A stretch of DNA of 64,000 nt from Isoperla grammatica (taxonomy: Eukaryota > Arthropoda > Insecta > Plecoptera > Perlodidae), in NCBI GenBank assembly GCA_945910005.1, contig OX246749.1, forward strand, positions 30,706,311 through 30,770,310, given 5' to 3'. Shown here one piece after another: positions 23,062-34,776 of the stretch (within the stretch, counting starts at the first letter, position 1; each line of letters starts with the position of its first letter). The notes under the pieces were generated by a model. The model was given only the letters and a program-made list of their open reading frames with translations, was not told where the DNA came from and ran no database searches. Both the position numbers and the translations under genes were made by a program.

Positions 23062-23341
23062 GTTGAGTGAGTTATATAGGGTAGAGGCCCCACGCCTTCG
23101 GCAGTTTGTCTACCGCCTAACTGCCCAAAATTCTTTGGTCGGGTAAAAAGTTCGCCAAGCTACGCGATGACGGAGCCTGATTGGTCGGCTACTTCACCGA
23201 AGATATACGAAGACAGCCGAAAGCTCCGTCATCGCGTCGCTTGGCAAATTTCTACTACCCGACTAAATTATGTTGGGCAGAATAACTCGGTAGACAAAAT
23301 ACCGATTGCGTTGCGGCTCTACCCTATGTTACTCACTCAAC
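23062..23341. mobile_element. MITE copy 2 with GTTGAGTGAGTTA termini
   Basis: The ends GTTGAGTGAGTTATATAGGG and CCCTATGTTACTCACTCAAC are inverted repeats matching copy 1. The central GATGACGGAGCCTGATTGGT lies in the opposite orientation to copy 1. The subterminal arms (TTCGCCAAGC and CGCTTGGCAA) also pair. No coding sequence. Confidence 0.8.
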
Positions 23342-25790
23342 GTCACTATACTAGTCCTAACGAAAGTATTCGCGTACCGATCTCAGGTCATTTTCTACTG
23401 CCCCTTTCAACCGCGACAATTGAAAGGAAATACACAGATACACAGAACAGATATCGTATTCCCAACGAAAGTATTCGCATACCGATCTCAGGTCATTGTC
23501 TACTGCCCCTTTTAACCGCGACAATTGAAAGAAAATCAACAGATAAACAAGTCCTAACTCAAGTACTCGCCAAATACCTTACTAACCAGCTGCGCTAGAA
23601 TTTTTTCTCGCATACCGATCTCTGGTTATTGTCTACTGCCCCTTTTAACCGCGACAATTAAAAGAAAATCAACAGATATCGTATTCCCAACGAAAGTATT
23701 CGCATACCGATCTCAGGTCATTGTCTACTGCCCCTTTTAACCGCGACAATTGAAAGGAAATCAACAGATATAATAGTCCCAACGAAAGTATTCGCATACC
23801 GATCTCTGGTAATTGTCAACTGCCCCTTTTAACCGCGACAATTAAAAGAAAATCAACAGATATAATAGTCCCAACGAAAGTATTCGCATACCGATCTCAG
23901 GTAATTGTCTACTGCCCCTTTTAACCGCGACAATTAAAAGAAAATCAACAGATATAATAGTCCCAACGAAAGTATTCGCATACCGATCTCTGGTAATTGT
24001 CAACTGCCCCTTTTAACCGCGACAATTAAAAGAAAATCAACAGATATAATAGTCCCAACGAAAGTATTTGCATACCGATCTCAGGTAATTGTCAACTGCC
24101 CCTTTCAACCGCGACAATTAAAAGAAAATCAACAGATATAATAGTCCCAACGAAAGTATTCGCATACCGATCTCAGGTAATTGTCTACTGCCCCTTTTAA
24201 CCGCGACAATTAAAGGAAAGTCAACAGATATAGTAGTCCCAACGAAAGTATTCGCATACCGATCTCTGGTTATTGTCTACTGCCCCTTTTAACTGCGACA
24301 ATTAAAAGAAAATCAACAGATATAATAGTCCCAACGAAAGTATTCGCATACCGATCTCAGGTCATTGTCTACTGCCCCTTTCAACCGCGACAATTAAAAG
24401 AAAGTCAACAGATATAGTAGTCCCAACGCAAGTATTCGCATACCAATCTCAGGTCATTGTCTACTGCCCCTTTTAATGCGACAATTAAAAGAAAATCAAC
24501 AGATATAATAGTCTCAACGCAAGTATTCGCATACCAATCTCAGGTCATTGTCTACTGCCCCTTTTAATGCGACAATTAAAAGAAAATCAACAGATATAAT
24601 AGTCTCAACGAAAGTATTCGCATACCGATCTCAGGTAATTGTCTACTGCCCCCTTCAACCGCGACAATTAAAAGAAAATCAACCGATATAGTAGTCCCAA
24701 CGAATGTATTCGCATACCGATCTCAGGTAATTGTCTATACTGCCAACTGTGCTAATTGAAAGGATATCAACAGATGTACCAGTCATAACAAAAGTATTCG
24801 CATACCGATCTCAGGTCATTATCTACTGCCCCTTTCAACCGCCCCAATTGAAAGAAAATCAACAGATGTACTAGTCATAACGAAAGTATTCGCATACCGA
24901 TCTCAGGTCATTGTCTACTGCCCCTTTCCACTGTGCTTATTGAAAGAAAATCAACAGATGTACTAGTCATAACGAACGTATTCGCATACCGATCTCAGGT
25001 CATTGTCTACTGCCCCTTTCAACCGCGACAATTGAAAGAAAATCAACAGATATAGTAGTCCCAACGAAAATATTCGCATACCGATGTCAGGTAATTGTTT
25101 ACTGCCCCTTTCAACCGCGACAGTTGAAAGAAAATCAACAGATATAGTAGTCCCAACGAAAGTATTCGCATACCGATCTCAGGTAATTGTCTACTGCCTC
25201 TTTTAACCGCGACATTTAAAAGAAAATCTACAGATATAGTAGTCCCAACGAAAGTATTCGCATACCGATCTCAGGTCATTGTCTAATGCCCCTTTCAACC
25301 GCGAAAATTAAAAGAAAATCATCAGATATAGTAGTCCTTACGAAAGTATTCGCATACCGATCTCAGGTAATTGTTTATTGCCCCTTTCAACCGCGAAAAT
25401 TAAAAGAAAATCAACAGATATAGTAGTCCCAATGAAAGTATTCGCATACCGATCTCAGGTCATTGTCTACTGCCACTTTCAACCGCAACAATTTAAAGAA
25501 AATCAACAGATATAGTAGTCCTAACGAGAGTTTTCGCATACCGATCTCAGGTAATTGTCTATACTGCCAACTGTGCTAATTGAAAGAAAATCAACAGATG
25601 TACCAGTCATAACAAAAGTATTCGCATACCGATCTCAGGTCATTATCTACTGCCCCCTTTCAACCGCCCCAATTGAAAGAAAATCAACAGATGTACTAGT
25701 CATAACGAAAGTATTCGCATACCGATCTCAGGTCATTGTCTACTGCCCCCTTCAACCGCGACAATTGAAAGAAAATCAACATATACCTGG
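23342..25790 (+). repeat. 92-bp satellite, about 26 units
   Basis: The unit carries CCCAACGAAAGTATTCGCAT, ACCGATCTCAGGTAATTGTC, TACTGCCCCTTTTAACCGCG and an AGAAAATCAACAGATAT run. Spacing is 92 bp in regular parts (23686, 23778, 23870 for CCCAACG). The first two or three units are irregular. Units near 24745 and 25560 share a variant (TATACTGCCAACTGTGCTAA), which indicates segmental copying. Open frames here are incidental. Confidence 0.92.
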
Positions 25791-26398
25791 CGTTCGTTCA
25801 CACATTCGTAAATGCACGGTTCGGCTTTTTCGAGTGCACAGGCGGTTTGGCCACACTCACCGTTACAGGTAACCAACGGAAGGTTTTAAATTATCCCCAA
25901 TGGACATGTTTAGATAAGATATGGTAGGAATTAGCGAAGTAGAAAATTAAGTTGTCACCTTGGACTTGGCTGTTTCGTGAGCATCAGAATACTTCCGATG
26001 GGGCATACATGGGGCATAGGGGAAATATACAGTCCACTTTCAGTTCTAATTATACAATCTTTCCCCTCTGCTTCCTTGCGAAAACCTTTTTTGGTCCTCC
26101 GTCGTCCGAATCTTCAGCCAGTTATTCCTCAGTCAAAGCTATCTTTATCATTTTCTTTATTTTTTCTCTCGTCAGTTGCGTCGTCCCGCGCGGACACGTC
26201 ATTCTCTCGTCCCTCGCGCTGTCGATATTCAACTCGTCATACAAGTGACGTATTAAACAATACACTTTGTTGTTTTGACAGTACGGTCAGTGAGATCAAC
26301 TACATTCAGCTGGGTTTACGTATAACACTGCTTGTGTTGACGGATTTCTCTCGTTTTTTCCTTCATAATTTCTTGTGTTTTCCCCTCCGTTCATTATA

Positions 26399-26740
26399 GA
26401 TGATCTTGTTTCTGAACAAAAAAAGCTTGTTGCTCAGCGCGAAGTCATTTTTGCGTCCGTCCAACGTACGTACAATGCCTTCGCTAACTTAAAACCTGAC
26501 AACTTACACTTAAATAGGCCTAGGTTCGAGAAGTTGTCGACATTTGACTTAAGTTTTCAGCAGATACAATTGGCCATCGCAGCCATAAATTCACAACTTA
26601 CTGCTCCTGCTAAACCCGTCGAAGTTGAGAAGGTGTTTGAAAGTTTTGAGACAGTTTTGTACGCAGCACAATCTCGTTTCCTTGCTGCTGTCAAATTAAG
26701 TGAAAATAGCACTACACCCGCGGATGTGGATACAGCTACA
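26399..26740 (+). pseudogene. BEL/Pao gag N-terminal fragment
   Basis: The open frame includes DDLVSEQKKLVAQREVIF and continues FASVQRTYNAFANL, matching the helical N-terminal region common to BEL/Pao gag proteins. It stops just after the point where sequence jumps to the end of pol (about 26730). The remaining gag, protease, reverse transcriptase and RNase H are absent. Confidence 0.65.
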
Positions 26741-27695
26741 GGCTGATCTTCCCGCCCCTCGTGTGCAGTGCTCCAGGGTCTTCTCCCATACCGGGACTGA
26801 CTTTGCCGGGCCCTTCATGGTCAAAACCAGCATGCGTCGGAACGCACCAATCACCGAAGGTTACTTGTGCGTGTTCGAATGCATGGCCACCAAAGCGGTG
26901 CACTTGGAGATGGTATCCGAGCTATCCACTGAAGCTTTCCTGGCCTGCTTCGATCGTTTTCTTTCTCAGCGAGGCCTTCCTGCTCATGTGTACTCCGACT
27001 GCGGGCGGAACTACGTGGGAGCAGCCAGACATCTGCGTGAAGTGCACGACTTTCTCTTTCGCGTGGAAGGACCCCTCTTCAGTGCTCTCGCCGTCCACCA
27101 AGTCCACTGGCATTTCAATCCTCCCTACGCTCCTAACTTCGGAGGCCTCTGGGAGGCGGTGGTAAAATCCACAAAGTCTTTATTGTATCGTCTCATTGGA
27201 GACAGATCCCTTACACATGAAGAATATGCGACCCTCTTTGCACGCATTGAAGCCGTGCTCAACAGCCGCCCTCTATGCGCCCCCTCCGCGGACCCCCTCG
27301 AAGGTGTCGACTACCTCAGCCCCGGGCACTTTCTGAAAGGCGCTCCCTTGCTTGCTCCCCCCGAGCATCTCTCTGACCCTAACGTCAATGTCAGACCCCT
27401 TGCTCGTTGGCACCGTGTTCGGCAAATCCATCAATCGTTTTGGAACCGCTGGAGCGCGGAGTACCTCAACACTTTAATGCAAAGAAACAAGTGGGTTCGT
27501 GGTAGTCCTAACCTCAAAGTAGAAGATGTCGTTTTCTCACTCTCGGCATCTACTTCCCCCCTTTCTTGGCCGATCGGGCGAGTGGAAGCTCTCTTTCCCG
27601 GGCGTGACGGTGTTTCCCGCGTCGCCTCTGTTCGTACAGCGTCCGGGGTTCACACTCGACCAGTCAACAAACTGGTCACGCTCCCCTCCACCTAG
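26735..27695 (+). pseudogene. BEL/Pao integrase core and C-terminal region
   Basis: The integrase joins element DNA to the host chromosome. The catalytic triad is visible: D in HTGTDFAGPF, D in VYSDCGRNYVGA, E in FGGLWEAVVKSTK. ECMATKAVHLEMVSELSTEA and FNPPYAPNFGG are family signatures. The C-terminal RWHRVRQIHQSFWNRWSAEY and RPVNKLVTL complete the domain. The frame itself is intact for about 320 residues but has lost its N-terminal partners, so it is a fragment. Confidence 0.88.
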
Positions 27696-28307
27696 GTGCG
27701 AAGGAGCTTCTCGTATCGTTTCTTTTTTCTTTTGACTTGTTAGATCAGTTTCGGTTTGAGTTCTCGTTTCTTAGAAAAAAATGATTTTCTTTCATTTTTT
27801 GGTGGGCGGTATGTTCACGCCTACCTCCCTAGTTTGTAGTTAATTTCATATATAGGTTTTAGTCACTCTTCCGGTTGTTTACGTCACGTCCTTCTACGCC
27901 CTTTGCTCTTATCTGCATTTCCCCTACCCCTTGTGACGTATGCATGTTTTCGGGTTTGAGCTGCTCGTGCAGTCAGACCAGTCTGGTTTCATCTCTCCTA
28001 CGTGCCTGTCATCTCGCCTTCGAACCGCTTGCGGACTCCGAGCATCGAGCTCACCCATTGTCTACGCGCTGCTGCTTGTGGTTCGAGCCTCTATTGCGGC
28101 GTTTTTCTTACTCTTTCTTTCTTCTCCTTTTAACCCTGGGTTCTTTAATCTTTTCTTTACCATCGAGCCAGGCAATCCACTTGTCTCTGCACTTCGGCAT
28201 CACCCTCTTCTCCACCTCACTGCATTTCGGTAAGTTCATTCAAAATATACAGTCCACTTTCAGTTCTAATTATACTATCTTTTCTCTTTACTTCCCTGCG
28301 TTAACAC

Positions 28308-29334
28308 TACCTGTTTAAAAACAGCATCACTACAGTCGCATGCTTACACTTGCCAGACCCAGCTTTACAGGTAGGCCTACACATCCCTCGTATCTGACGG
28401 CCGGTGGAACTAGGTTTGAATGCATAACGCATATAATATATAAAATGCATATAACTTTGAAATAGGTTTCGTCTCGCTTTAACATCCCACATTTCGTCAA
28501 GTGTTTAGCTTTCTTCCACAAATGGTCGCTTGCAACGCATGGGGTCTTGCGTGTTGACATCCGGTAATGGCGGACTAGTAGATGGTTCAGGGTTCTGTAC
28601 TGCTCACGTAAATCGCCGATATATCTGCTTATATCAGCGTCATCAAGTGTGAAAAAGGGTTGTTGTGTAAAGGAAAGGCGGTGGAATAATCCACACTAAA
28701 ATTCAGTGGCGTCGGGAGGCTTTTTTGTCTGAAGTGGTTGTTGGGGACTGAGTGCAGTATTCATAGGTTGCACGTACGTCACATCTTTGCGCGTGGCGGC
28801 CACATTAATTGTGACCAAACTTTAACATTGCCATGGAGAAACAATTGAAGGCTGTTGAGGTGGAACACAAATATTCTTAGTTCTTTAAAATTCAGCTTGT
28901 TTTTTTAAATAAAATTGGTATGTGTCGAAATTTTAAAATTGTTATTACTTATGATAACTTTTTAAATTCTAAATTAGGCTTATTATCGAATTTTAATAGT
29001 ATTTGTCAATGATCTAGGATTGGTCCTCATCAATTGTGTCGCAATCATGGCCGCTGTGACGTCACGTGGGAACTATGCCAAGTGATTGCTGTGTGCTAGG
29101 GGGATCCGGAGAGGGACGCGGGACCTGGACTGACTCCCGATACCTGGGGGAAGGTTACCAGCCAAAGCGGGGATATTCCCAAAAATGTTTTCCCTTCGGT
29201 GGGCTGGATCAGGAAGGAGCGATAATGAGTGGTAGTAAAGTTTGGAGAGGGTTTTGGGGAAGGAAGGAGAGGGTAACATATACTATGGGGTTTGGTGAGT
29301 CGCGAGGCGGGTAACATAAGTGGAAAGAGGGAGC
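28308..29334. other. No recognised gene
   Basis: Moderately AT-rich DNA becoming G-rich after 29090. The last 300 bp may already belong to the leader of the PHD/SGNH ORF1 remnant that follows. Confidence 0.4.
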
Positions 29335-29756
29335 AGGTTGGAAATGGCGTGTGTGCAATGTGGAAGGAGGGTTGTATATAGGGGGGTGGCGTGTGACACG
29401 GTACCACCCAAGCTGTGCGGGCCTCAGCGAGGCCCAGTACGCTGACCTGAGGAAATATAAGGGCCGGGCTTGGTTTTGCAGGGGGTGTAGGGAGAAGATA
29501 AGGTCAGGAGATGGAGCAGGGTGAGTTCGGGGAGAGGTTGGATGAGGTTGAGGGTAGCGTGGGTGGAGGGTCAGTGGCTGGAGATGGTGCGGGTGGTAAT
29601 TATCTGGGGGATGGGGAGGTGAAGGAAACTCAAGAAGGAGAGGGGGCTAAAGGTCCCTATAGTTGTCAAGAGCGACGAGGAGGGGGGTAAGGGGCGGATA
29701 GTTATGGACACAAATAGAGAGGTGGTCGAGGCAGTATGGATAAGGGAGCGAGAACC

Positions 29757-32112
29757 TAAACAAGGAGGTAAGGAAGGAGCTAGGTGAGAAGCTAATCGAG
29801 GAGGTAACGAGAAAGCTAGGTGAGAAGCTAAACGAGGAGGTAGGGAGGGAGCTAGGTGAGAAGCTAAACGAGGAGGTAAAAAGGGAGCTAGGTGAGAAGC
29901 TAAACGAGGAGGTAAGGAGGGAGCTGGGTGAGAAGCTAAACGAGGAGGTACGAAGGGAGCTAAAAGAAGCTAAACGAGGTGGTAAGGACAGAGTGAGGTG
30001 AGAAGCTAAACGAAGTGTAAAGAGGTAGGTAGGTGAGAAGCTAAACGAGGAGGTAAGGAGGGAGCTAGGTGAAAAGCTAAACGAGGAGGTAAGGAGGCAG
30101 CTAGGTGAGTAGCTAAACGAGGAGTTAAGGAGAGAGTTAGGTGAGAAGCTAAACGAGAAGGTGAGCAGGGTGCTAAGAGAGAAGCTAAACGATGAGGTAA
30201 GGAGGCAGCTAGGTAAGTAGCTAAACGAGGAGTGAAGGAGGGAGTAAGTGAGAAGCTAAACGAAGTGGAAAGGAGGGAGTAAGGTGAGAAGCTAAACAAG
30301 GGGCGTAAGGAGGAAGCTAAGAGAGAAGTTAAACGAGAAGGTAAGGAAGGAGCTAGGTGAGAAGCTAAACGAGGAAGTAGGGAGGGAGCTATGTGAGAAG
30401 TTGAACGAGGAGATAAAAATAGCTAGGTGAGAAGCTAAACGAGGAGGTAAGAAAAGAGCTAGGTGAGAAGCTAAACGAGGAGGTAAGGCAAAAGCTTGGT
30501 GAGAAGCTTAACGTTTAGGTTAGGAGGAAGCTTGGTGAGAAGCTAAACGAGAAGGAAATTAGGGAGAAAGATGAGAAGATAAACGAAAAGGTAAGGAGGG
30601 AGCTAAGAGAGAAGCTAAACGAGGAGGTAAGGAAGGAGCTAGGTGAGAAACTAAACGAGGAAGTAAGGAGAGAGCTATGTGAGAAGCTGAACGAGGAGGT
30701 AAAAATAGCTAGGTGAGAAAATAAACGAGGAGGTAAGGAAAGAGCTAGGTGAGAAGCTAAACGAGGAGGTAAGGAGGAAGCTTGGTGAGAAGCTAAACGA
30801 GAAGGTAAGAAGGGAGCAAGATGAGAAGATAAACGAGAAGGTAAGGAGGGAGCTAAGAGAGAAGCTAAACGAAGAGGTAAGAAGGGAGCAAGGTGAGAAG
30901 CTTAGCGAGAAGGTAAGGAGGGAAATAAGAAAAAGCTAAAAAAGGAAGTAAGGAGGGAGCTAGGTGAGAAGCTAAGACGAAGAGGTAAGGAGGGAGCTAG
31001 GTGAGAAGCTAAACGAGGAGGTAAGAAGGGAGCTAGGTTAGAAGCTAAGCGAAGAGGTAAGGAAGGAGTGAGGTGAGAAGCTAAACGAAGTGGTAAAGAG
31101 GTAGGTAGGTGAGAAGACAAACGAAGGGGTAAGGAGGGAAATAAGAAAAAGCTAAACGAGCGGGGGTAAGGAGGGAGCTAAGAGAGAAGCTAAACGAGAA
31201 GGTAAGAAGAAAGCTAGGTGAGAAGCTAAACGAGGAGGTAAGGAGGAAGCTTGGTGAAAAGCTTAACGAGCAGGTCAGAAGGAAGCTTGGTGAGAAGCTA
31301 AACGAGGAGGTAAGAAGGGAGCAAGATGAGAAGATAAACGAGAAGGTTTTGATGGAGCCAGGTGAGACGCTAAACGAGGAGGTAAGGAGGTAGCTAGGGT
31401 AGAAGCTTAACGAGGAGGTTTAGGAGGTAGCTAGGTGAGAAGCTAAACGAGGAGGTAAGGAGGTAGCTAGGGTAGCAGCTTAACGAGAAGGGTTAGGAGG
31501 AAGCTTGGTGAGAAGCTAAACGAGGAGGTAAGAAGGGAGCCAGATGAGAAGATAAACGAGAAGGTAAAGAGGGAGCTAAGAGAGAAGTTAAACGAGTGGG
31601 TGAGGAGGGAGGTAGGTGAGAATAAACGAGGAGGTTAGGAGGGAGCTAGGTGAGAAGCTTAACGAGGAGGTAAGGGGGAAGCTAAGAGAGAAGCTGAACG
31701 AGGAGGTAAGAAGGGAGCTAAGAGAGAAGCTGAACGGGGAGGTAAGAAGGAAGCTAGGTGAGAAGCTGAGCGAGGAGGTAAGGAGGAAGCTAAGAGAGAA
31801 GCTAAACGAGGAGGTAAGGAGGGAGCTAAGAGAGAAGCTAAACGAGGAGGTAAGAAGGGCGCTAAGAGAGAAGCTGAACGAGGAGGTAAGAAGGAAGCTA
31901 AGAGAGAAGCTTAACGAGTAGGTAAGGAGGGAGCTAAGAGAGAAGCCAAACGAGGAGGTAAGGAGGGAGCTAAGAGAGAAGCTAAACGAGGAGGTAAGGG
32001 GGGAACTAAGAGAGAAGCTAAACGAGGAGGTAAGGATGGAGGTAGGTTACAAGCTAAACGAGGAGGTAAGGAGGTAGGAGTGAAGCTTCTCTAGGTGAGA
32101 AGCTTACCGAGG
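29757..32112 (+). repeat. 36-bp minisatellite inside the ORF1 remnant, about 65 units
   Basis: The unit is GAGGAGGTAAGGAGGGAGCT followed by AGGTGAGAAGCTAAAC. It encodes a 12-residue charged helical unit in the same orientation as the ORF1 pieces on either side. The longest clean run is 31616-31921. Many units carry one- or two-base indels, so the array is no longer one frame. Confidence 0.93.
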
Positions 32113-33288
32113 AGGTGCCCGTTAGACTGATGGCCTTGAAGCTCCTGGAGGAGGAAATCTCTGGGGTGATGGAGGCGGATGAATGGAAAGGGCTTTAGGT
32201 GTTGGACTGGGTTTGGGGGACTTATGGGACAAGGTTGAAGTGAGGGTGCAGGGCCAGGATGTGAAGGGCATGAAGAATAAGGAGGACTGGGTGGAGGAAG
32301 GTAGGAATAGGCAGGGCCAGGATGGGAATGATGAGAAGGACCTGAAGGAGAAGGAGATGGAGGAAGGATTGGATAGGCAGGGCCAGGTGAGGGAAGGATG
32401 GTGGGCTATGAGTGAAGGAACGATGAAGCATGGTGATGGGGGTGGTGTGGGAAGGGAGGAGGGAGAGGAATTGTTTTCGGAGGAGAAGGATGGAAAGGAC
32501 AGGTCTGGGTCGAGGGGGGGGAGAGGACTTTGGGTTCCCTTAACGGACATGGGCTCTTCTATGGGCAGGAGGGAGGGGATAGGAATGAGGAAGAGTGGAG
32601 AGCGAGAGACGGAGGCAGGTTGGATGAAGGGGGGGTGTGAAACGCGGGAGGAACCTGGCGCTCAGTATGTGGGAGAGGAAGCGAGGGGGAAGGTGGGTGC
32701 GGGAGGGTTGGGGGTATTTGATTGGACCAGGACCTCAAGGGGTGGGAGGCGTTACAGGGAGAGTTTAGGGCCAGGGAGATTCTTTGCGGTTGGACCGGGG
32801 TCAGTCCGAAGACCGTGGGAGGGAGAGCTGGAGGGATGACGGTTGGGCAAGGGTGGTTCTCGGGACTAAGAGAGGGTAGGAAGGATGGATGGAAACTAGG
32901 TGCGGGGAGGGGTAAAGGCGTATGGGGAGGAAGGTTGACAGGGGGCTGGGCAGGAAGGATGGATGGAAACTAGGTGCGGGGAGGGGTAAAGGCGTATGGG
33001 GAGGAAGGTTGACAGGGGGCTGGGCAGAGTGTGTGAAGGAGTTAGGAACCTGGAGAGGAGACGGCAGGTTATATGAGTGAAGACTAGGAGGGGAAGTAGG
33101 GGAAGTAGGAGGCAAGACAGAGGGGGAGGTTGCAGTGGGAGGATGGGGCAAGAAGGGAAACAGGTATGAGAGGAGTGATCGGACAGTTGGGTTGGAGTGG
33201 GAGTGGGGGATGGCGAGGGGAGGGGATATAGAGGAAGAAAGGGAGGAGCTCTGGTGGTGGGGTACTCCATGGTCAGAGGGGCAACGGA

Positions 33289-33970
33289 ATTTTGCAAAAG
33301 AAGGGGGGTGGATGTGTGGGCCTATGGAGGGGTCACGACCAGGACTCTGGCGGGAGAAGGGGGGTGGATGTGTGGGCCTATGGAGGGGTGACGACCAGGA
33401 CTCTGGCGGGAGAAGGGGGGTGGATGTGTGGGCCTATGGAGGGGTGACGACCAGGACTCTGGCGGGAGAAGGGGGGTGGATGTGTGGGTCTATGGAGGGG
33501 TGACGACCAGGACTCTGGCGGGAGAAGGGGGGTGGATGTGTGGGCCTATGGAGGGGTCACGACCAGGACTCTGGCCGGAGAAGGGGGGTGGATGTGTGGG
33601 CCTATGGAGGGGTCACGACCAGGACTCTGGCGGGAGAAGGGGGGTGGATGTGTGGGCCTATGGAGGGGTGACGACCAGGACTCTGGCGGGAGAAGGGGGG
33701 TGGATGTGTGGGCCTATGGAGGGGTCACGACCAGGACTCTGGCGGGAGAAGGGGGGTGGATGTGTGGGCCTATGGAGGGGTCACGACCAGGACTCTGGCG
33801 GGAGAAGGGGGGTGGATGTGTGGGCCTATGGAGGGGTGACGACCAGGACTCTGGCGGGAGAAGGGGGGTGGATATGTGGGCCTATGGAGGGGTGACGACC
33901 AGGACTCTGGCGGGAGAAGGGGGGTGGATGTGTGGGCCTATGGAGGGGTGACGACCAGGACTCTGGCGGG
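33289..33970 (+). repeat. 56-bp minisatellite in the SGNH-like domain, 12 units
   Basis: ACGACCAGGACTCTGGCGGG recurs every 56 bp with its first bases at about 33332, 33388 and so on to 33948. Units differ mainly at GTCACG/GTGACG. Fifty-six is not divisible by three, so each unit shifts frame and gives overlapping open frames. Eleven extra units (616 bp) shift the frame by one base, exactly the difference between the domain's frame before and after the array. Confidence 0.93.
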
Positions 33971-34607
33971 AATAATGGGAGGAAAGAGGATGGAGGCCGA
34001 TGTTGTATGTGTCATGGTGGGCACTAATGACATACGCAGGGTAAAGAGGGGAGGTACAGGGAGGAGGCTGGGGAGGATATGACGAAGTTGTTGCGGGAGA
34101 TCAAAGGGGCGGCAGGAAATAGGGTAGAAGTGGTGGTGCTGAGGGTGGTGAAGGAGTTCAACCGAGGGTTAGCGTAGGCGTGCTGGGCACTGAACTAAAC
34201 TGGGGTGCAGTTTACTGCGGCGCCAGGGAGACTATCGGGATGATGGATTTGGCGAGGGACGGGCTCTTCTTGTCTAGGGAGGGGGGGGGGGGGGTGAAAC
34301 TAGGAGAGCTGATTATCAGGGATATTAGAGGGGCAAGGAAGAGGGTAGAGGAGAGGGGATCACGGATGTGAGGGGGACCGTGGACCGTAGGGGTGCGGGG
34401 GGGGAGGAGGTCGGGAAGTGGAAGGGAGGAACGAGAGGGAAATGAGGGCTGAAGGCAGGGGAGGTGATGGGAGAAATAATGTATTAGACACATAAGTTTA
34501 TAGCACTTAACTGTTGAACTAGATATAATAGGTAAACTGAACGTCATCGCTCACAGCGCACTCTACCTGTCATACGGACTCACATATGTACTAGGTGGTG
34601 ACAATGT

Positions 34608-34613
34608 TTTATT
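34608..34613 (-). promoter_or_regulatory. Poly(A) signal of the four-TM gene
   Basis: Minus-strand AATAAA, about 163 bp downstream of the stop codon at 34777-34779. Confidence 0.5.
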
Positions 34614-34776
34614 GAAGTAATACCAACAGTTACACATTTACATTAATAGCTACACACATAACATAGAACAACACAGATTTTAAAATATAATATAAATAAA
34701 CCAAGTTGAGTTAATCTTTGAGTTAATCATTGTTAAACTTAGTTATCTAATCATTGTTAGTGAACATGAACATGAG

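Larger units (their letters stand above)
26018..28307 (+). mobile_element. BEL/Pao LTR retrotransposon, internally deleted
   Basis: About 60 bp around ATATACAGTCCACTTTCAGT occurs at 26022 and again at 28244, probably the ends of the 5' and 3' LTRs. TTTTGGTCCTCCGTCGTCCG, just after the first copy, looks like a primer-binding region. The 3' LTR probably starts near 27809 (TGTTCACGCC) after a purine-rich GGTGGGCGG. The 5' LTR is mostly missing, and the body keeps only the start of gag and the integrase. Confidence 0.8.
29335..34374 (+). pseudogene. LINE-type ORF1 with PHD-like finger and SGNH-like domain, repeat-expanded
   Basis: PHD finger plus SGNH/esterase-like domain is a known ORF1 architecture of CR1-group LINEs. 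Near 29340-29500: MACVQCGRRVVYRG, then after a one-base shift YHPSCAGLSEAQY and RAWFCRGCREKI, a degenerate PHD finger. A charged stretch leads into 12-residue coiled-coil repeats (EEVRRELREKLN, 29757-32112), then a G/E/R-rich region (32183-32839). Near 33255: ALVVGYSMVRGATEFCKRRG (SGNH block I; GYS in place of GDS). After a second array the domain resumes with EADVVCVMVGTNDIRRV (block III, GTND) and ends with GLFLSREG, stop at 34369-34371. Stops and frameshifts are many. No reverse transcriptase follows, odd for a LINE that usually loses its 5' part. A domesticated relic is the alternative. Confidence 0.65.

Noticed and set aside
31616..31921. Independent coiled-coil gene
   Set aside because: It is simply the cleanest run of the 36-bp array inside the broken ORF1.
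30006..34547. Minus-strand proline/leucine/serine-rich frames
   Set aside because: Antisense of a purine-rich repeat; no domains or splice context.
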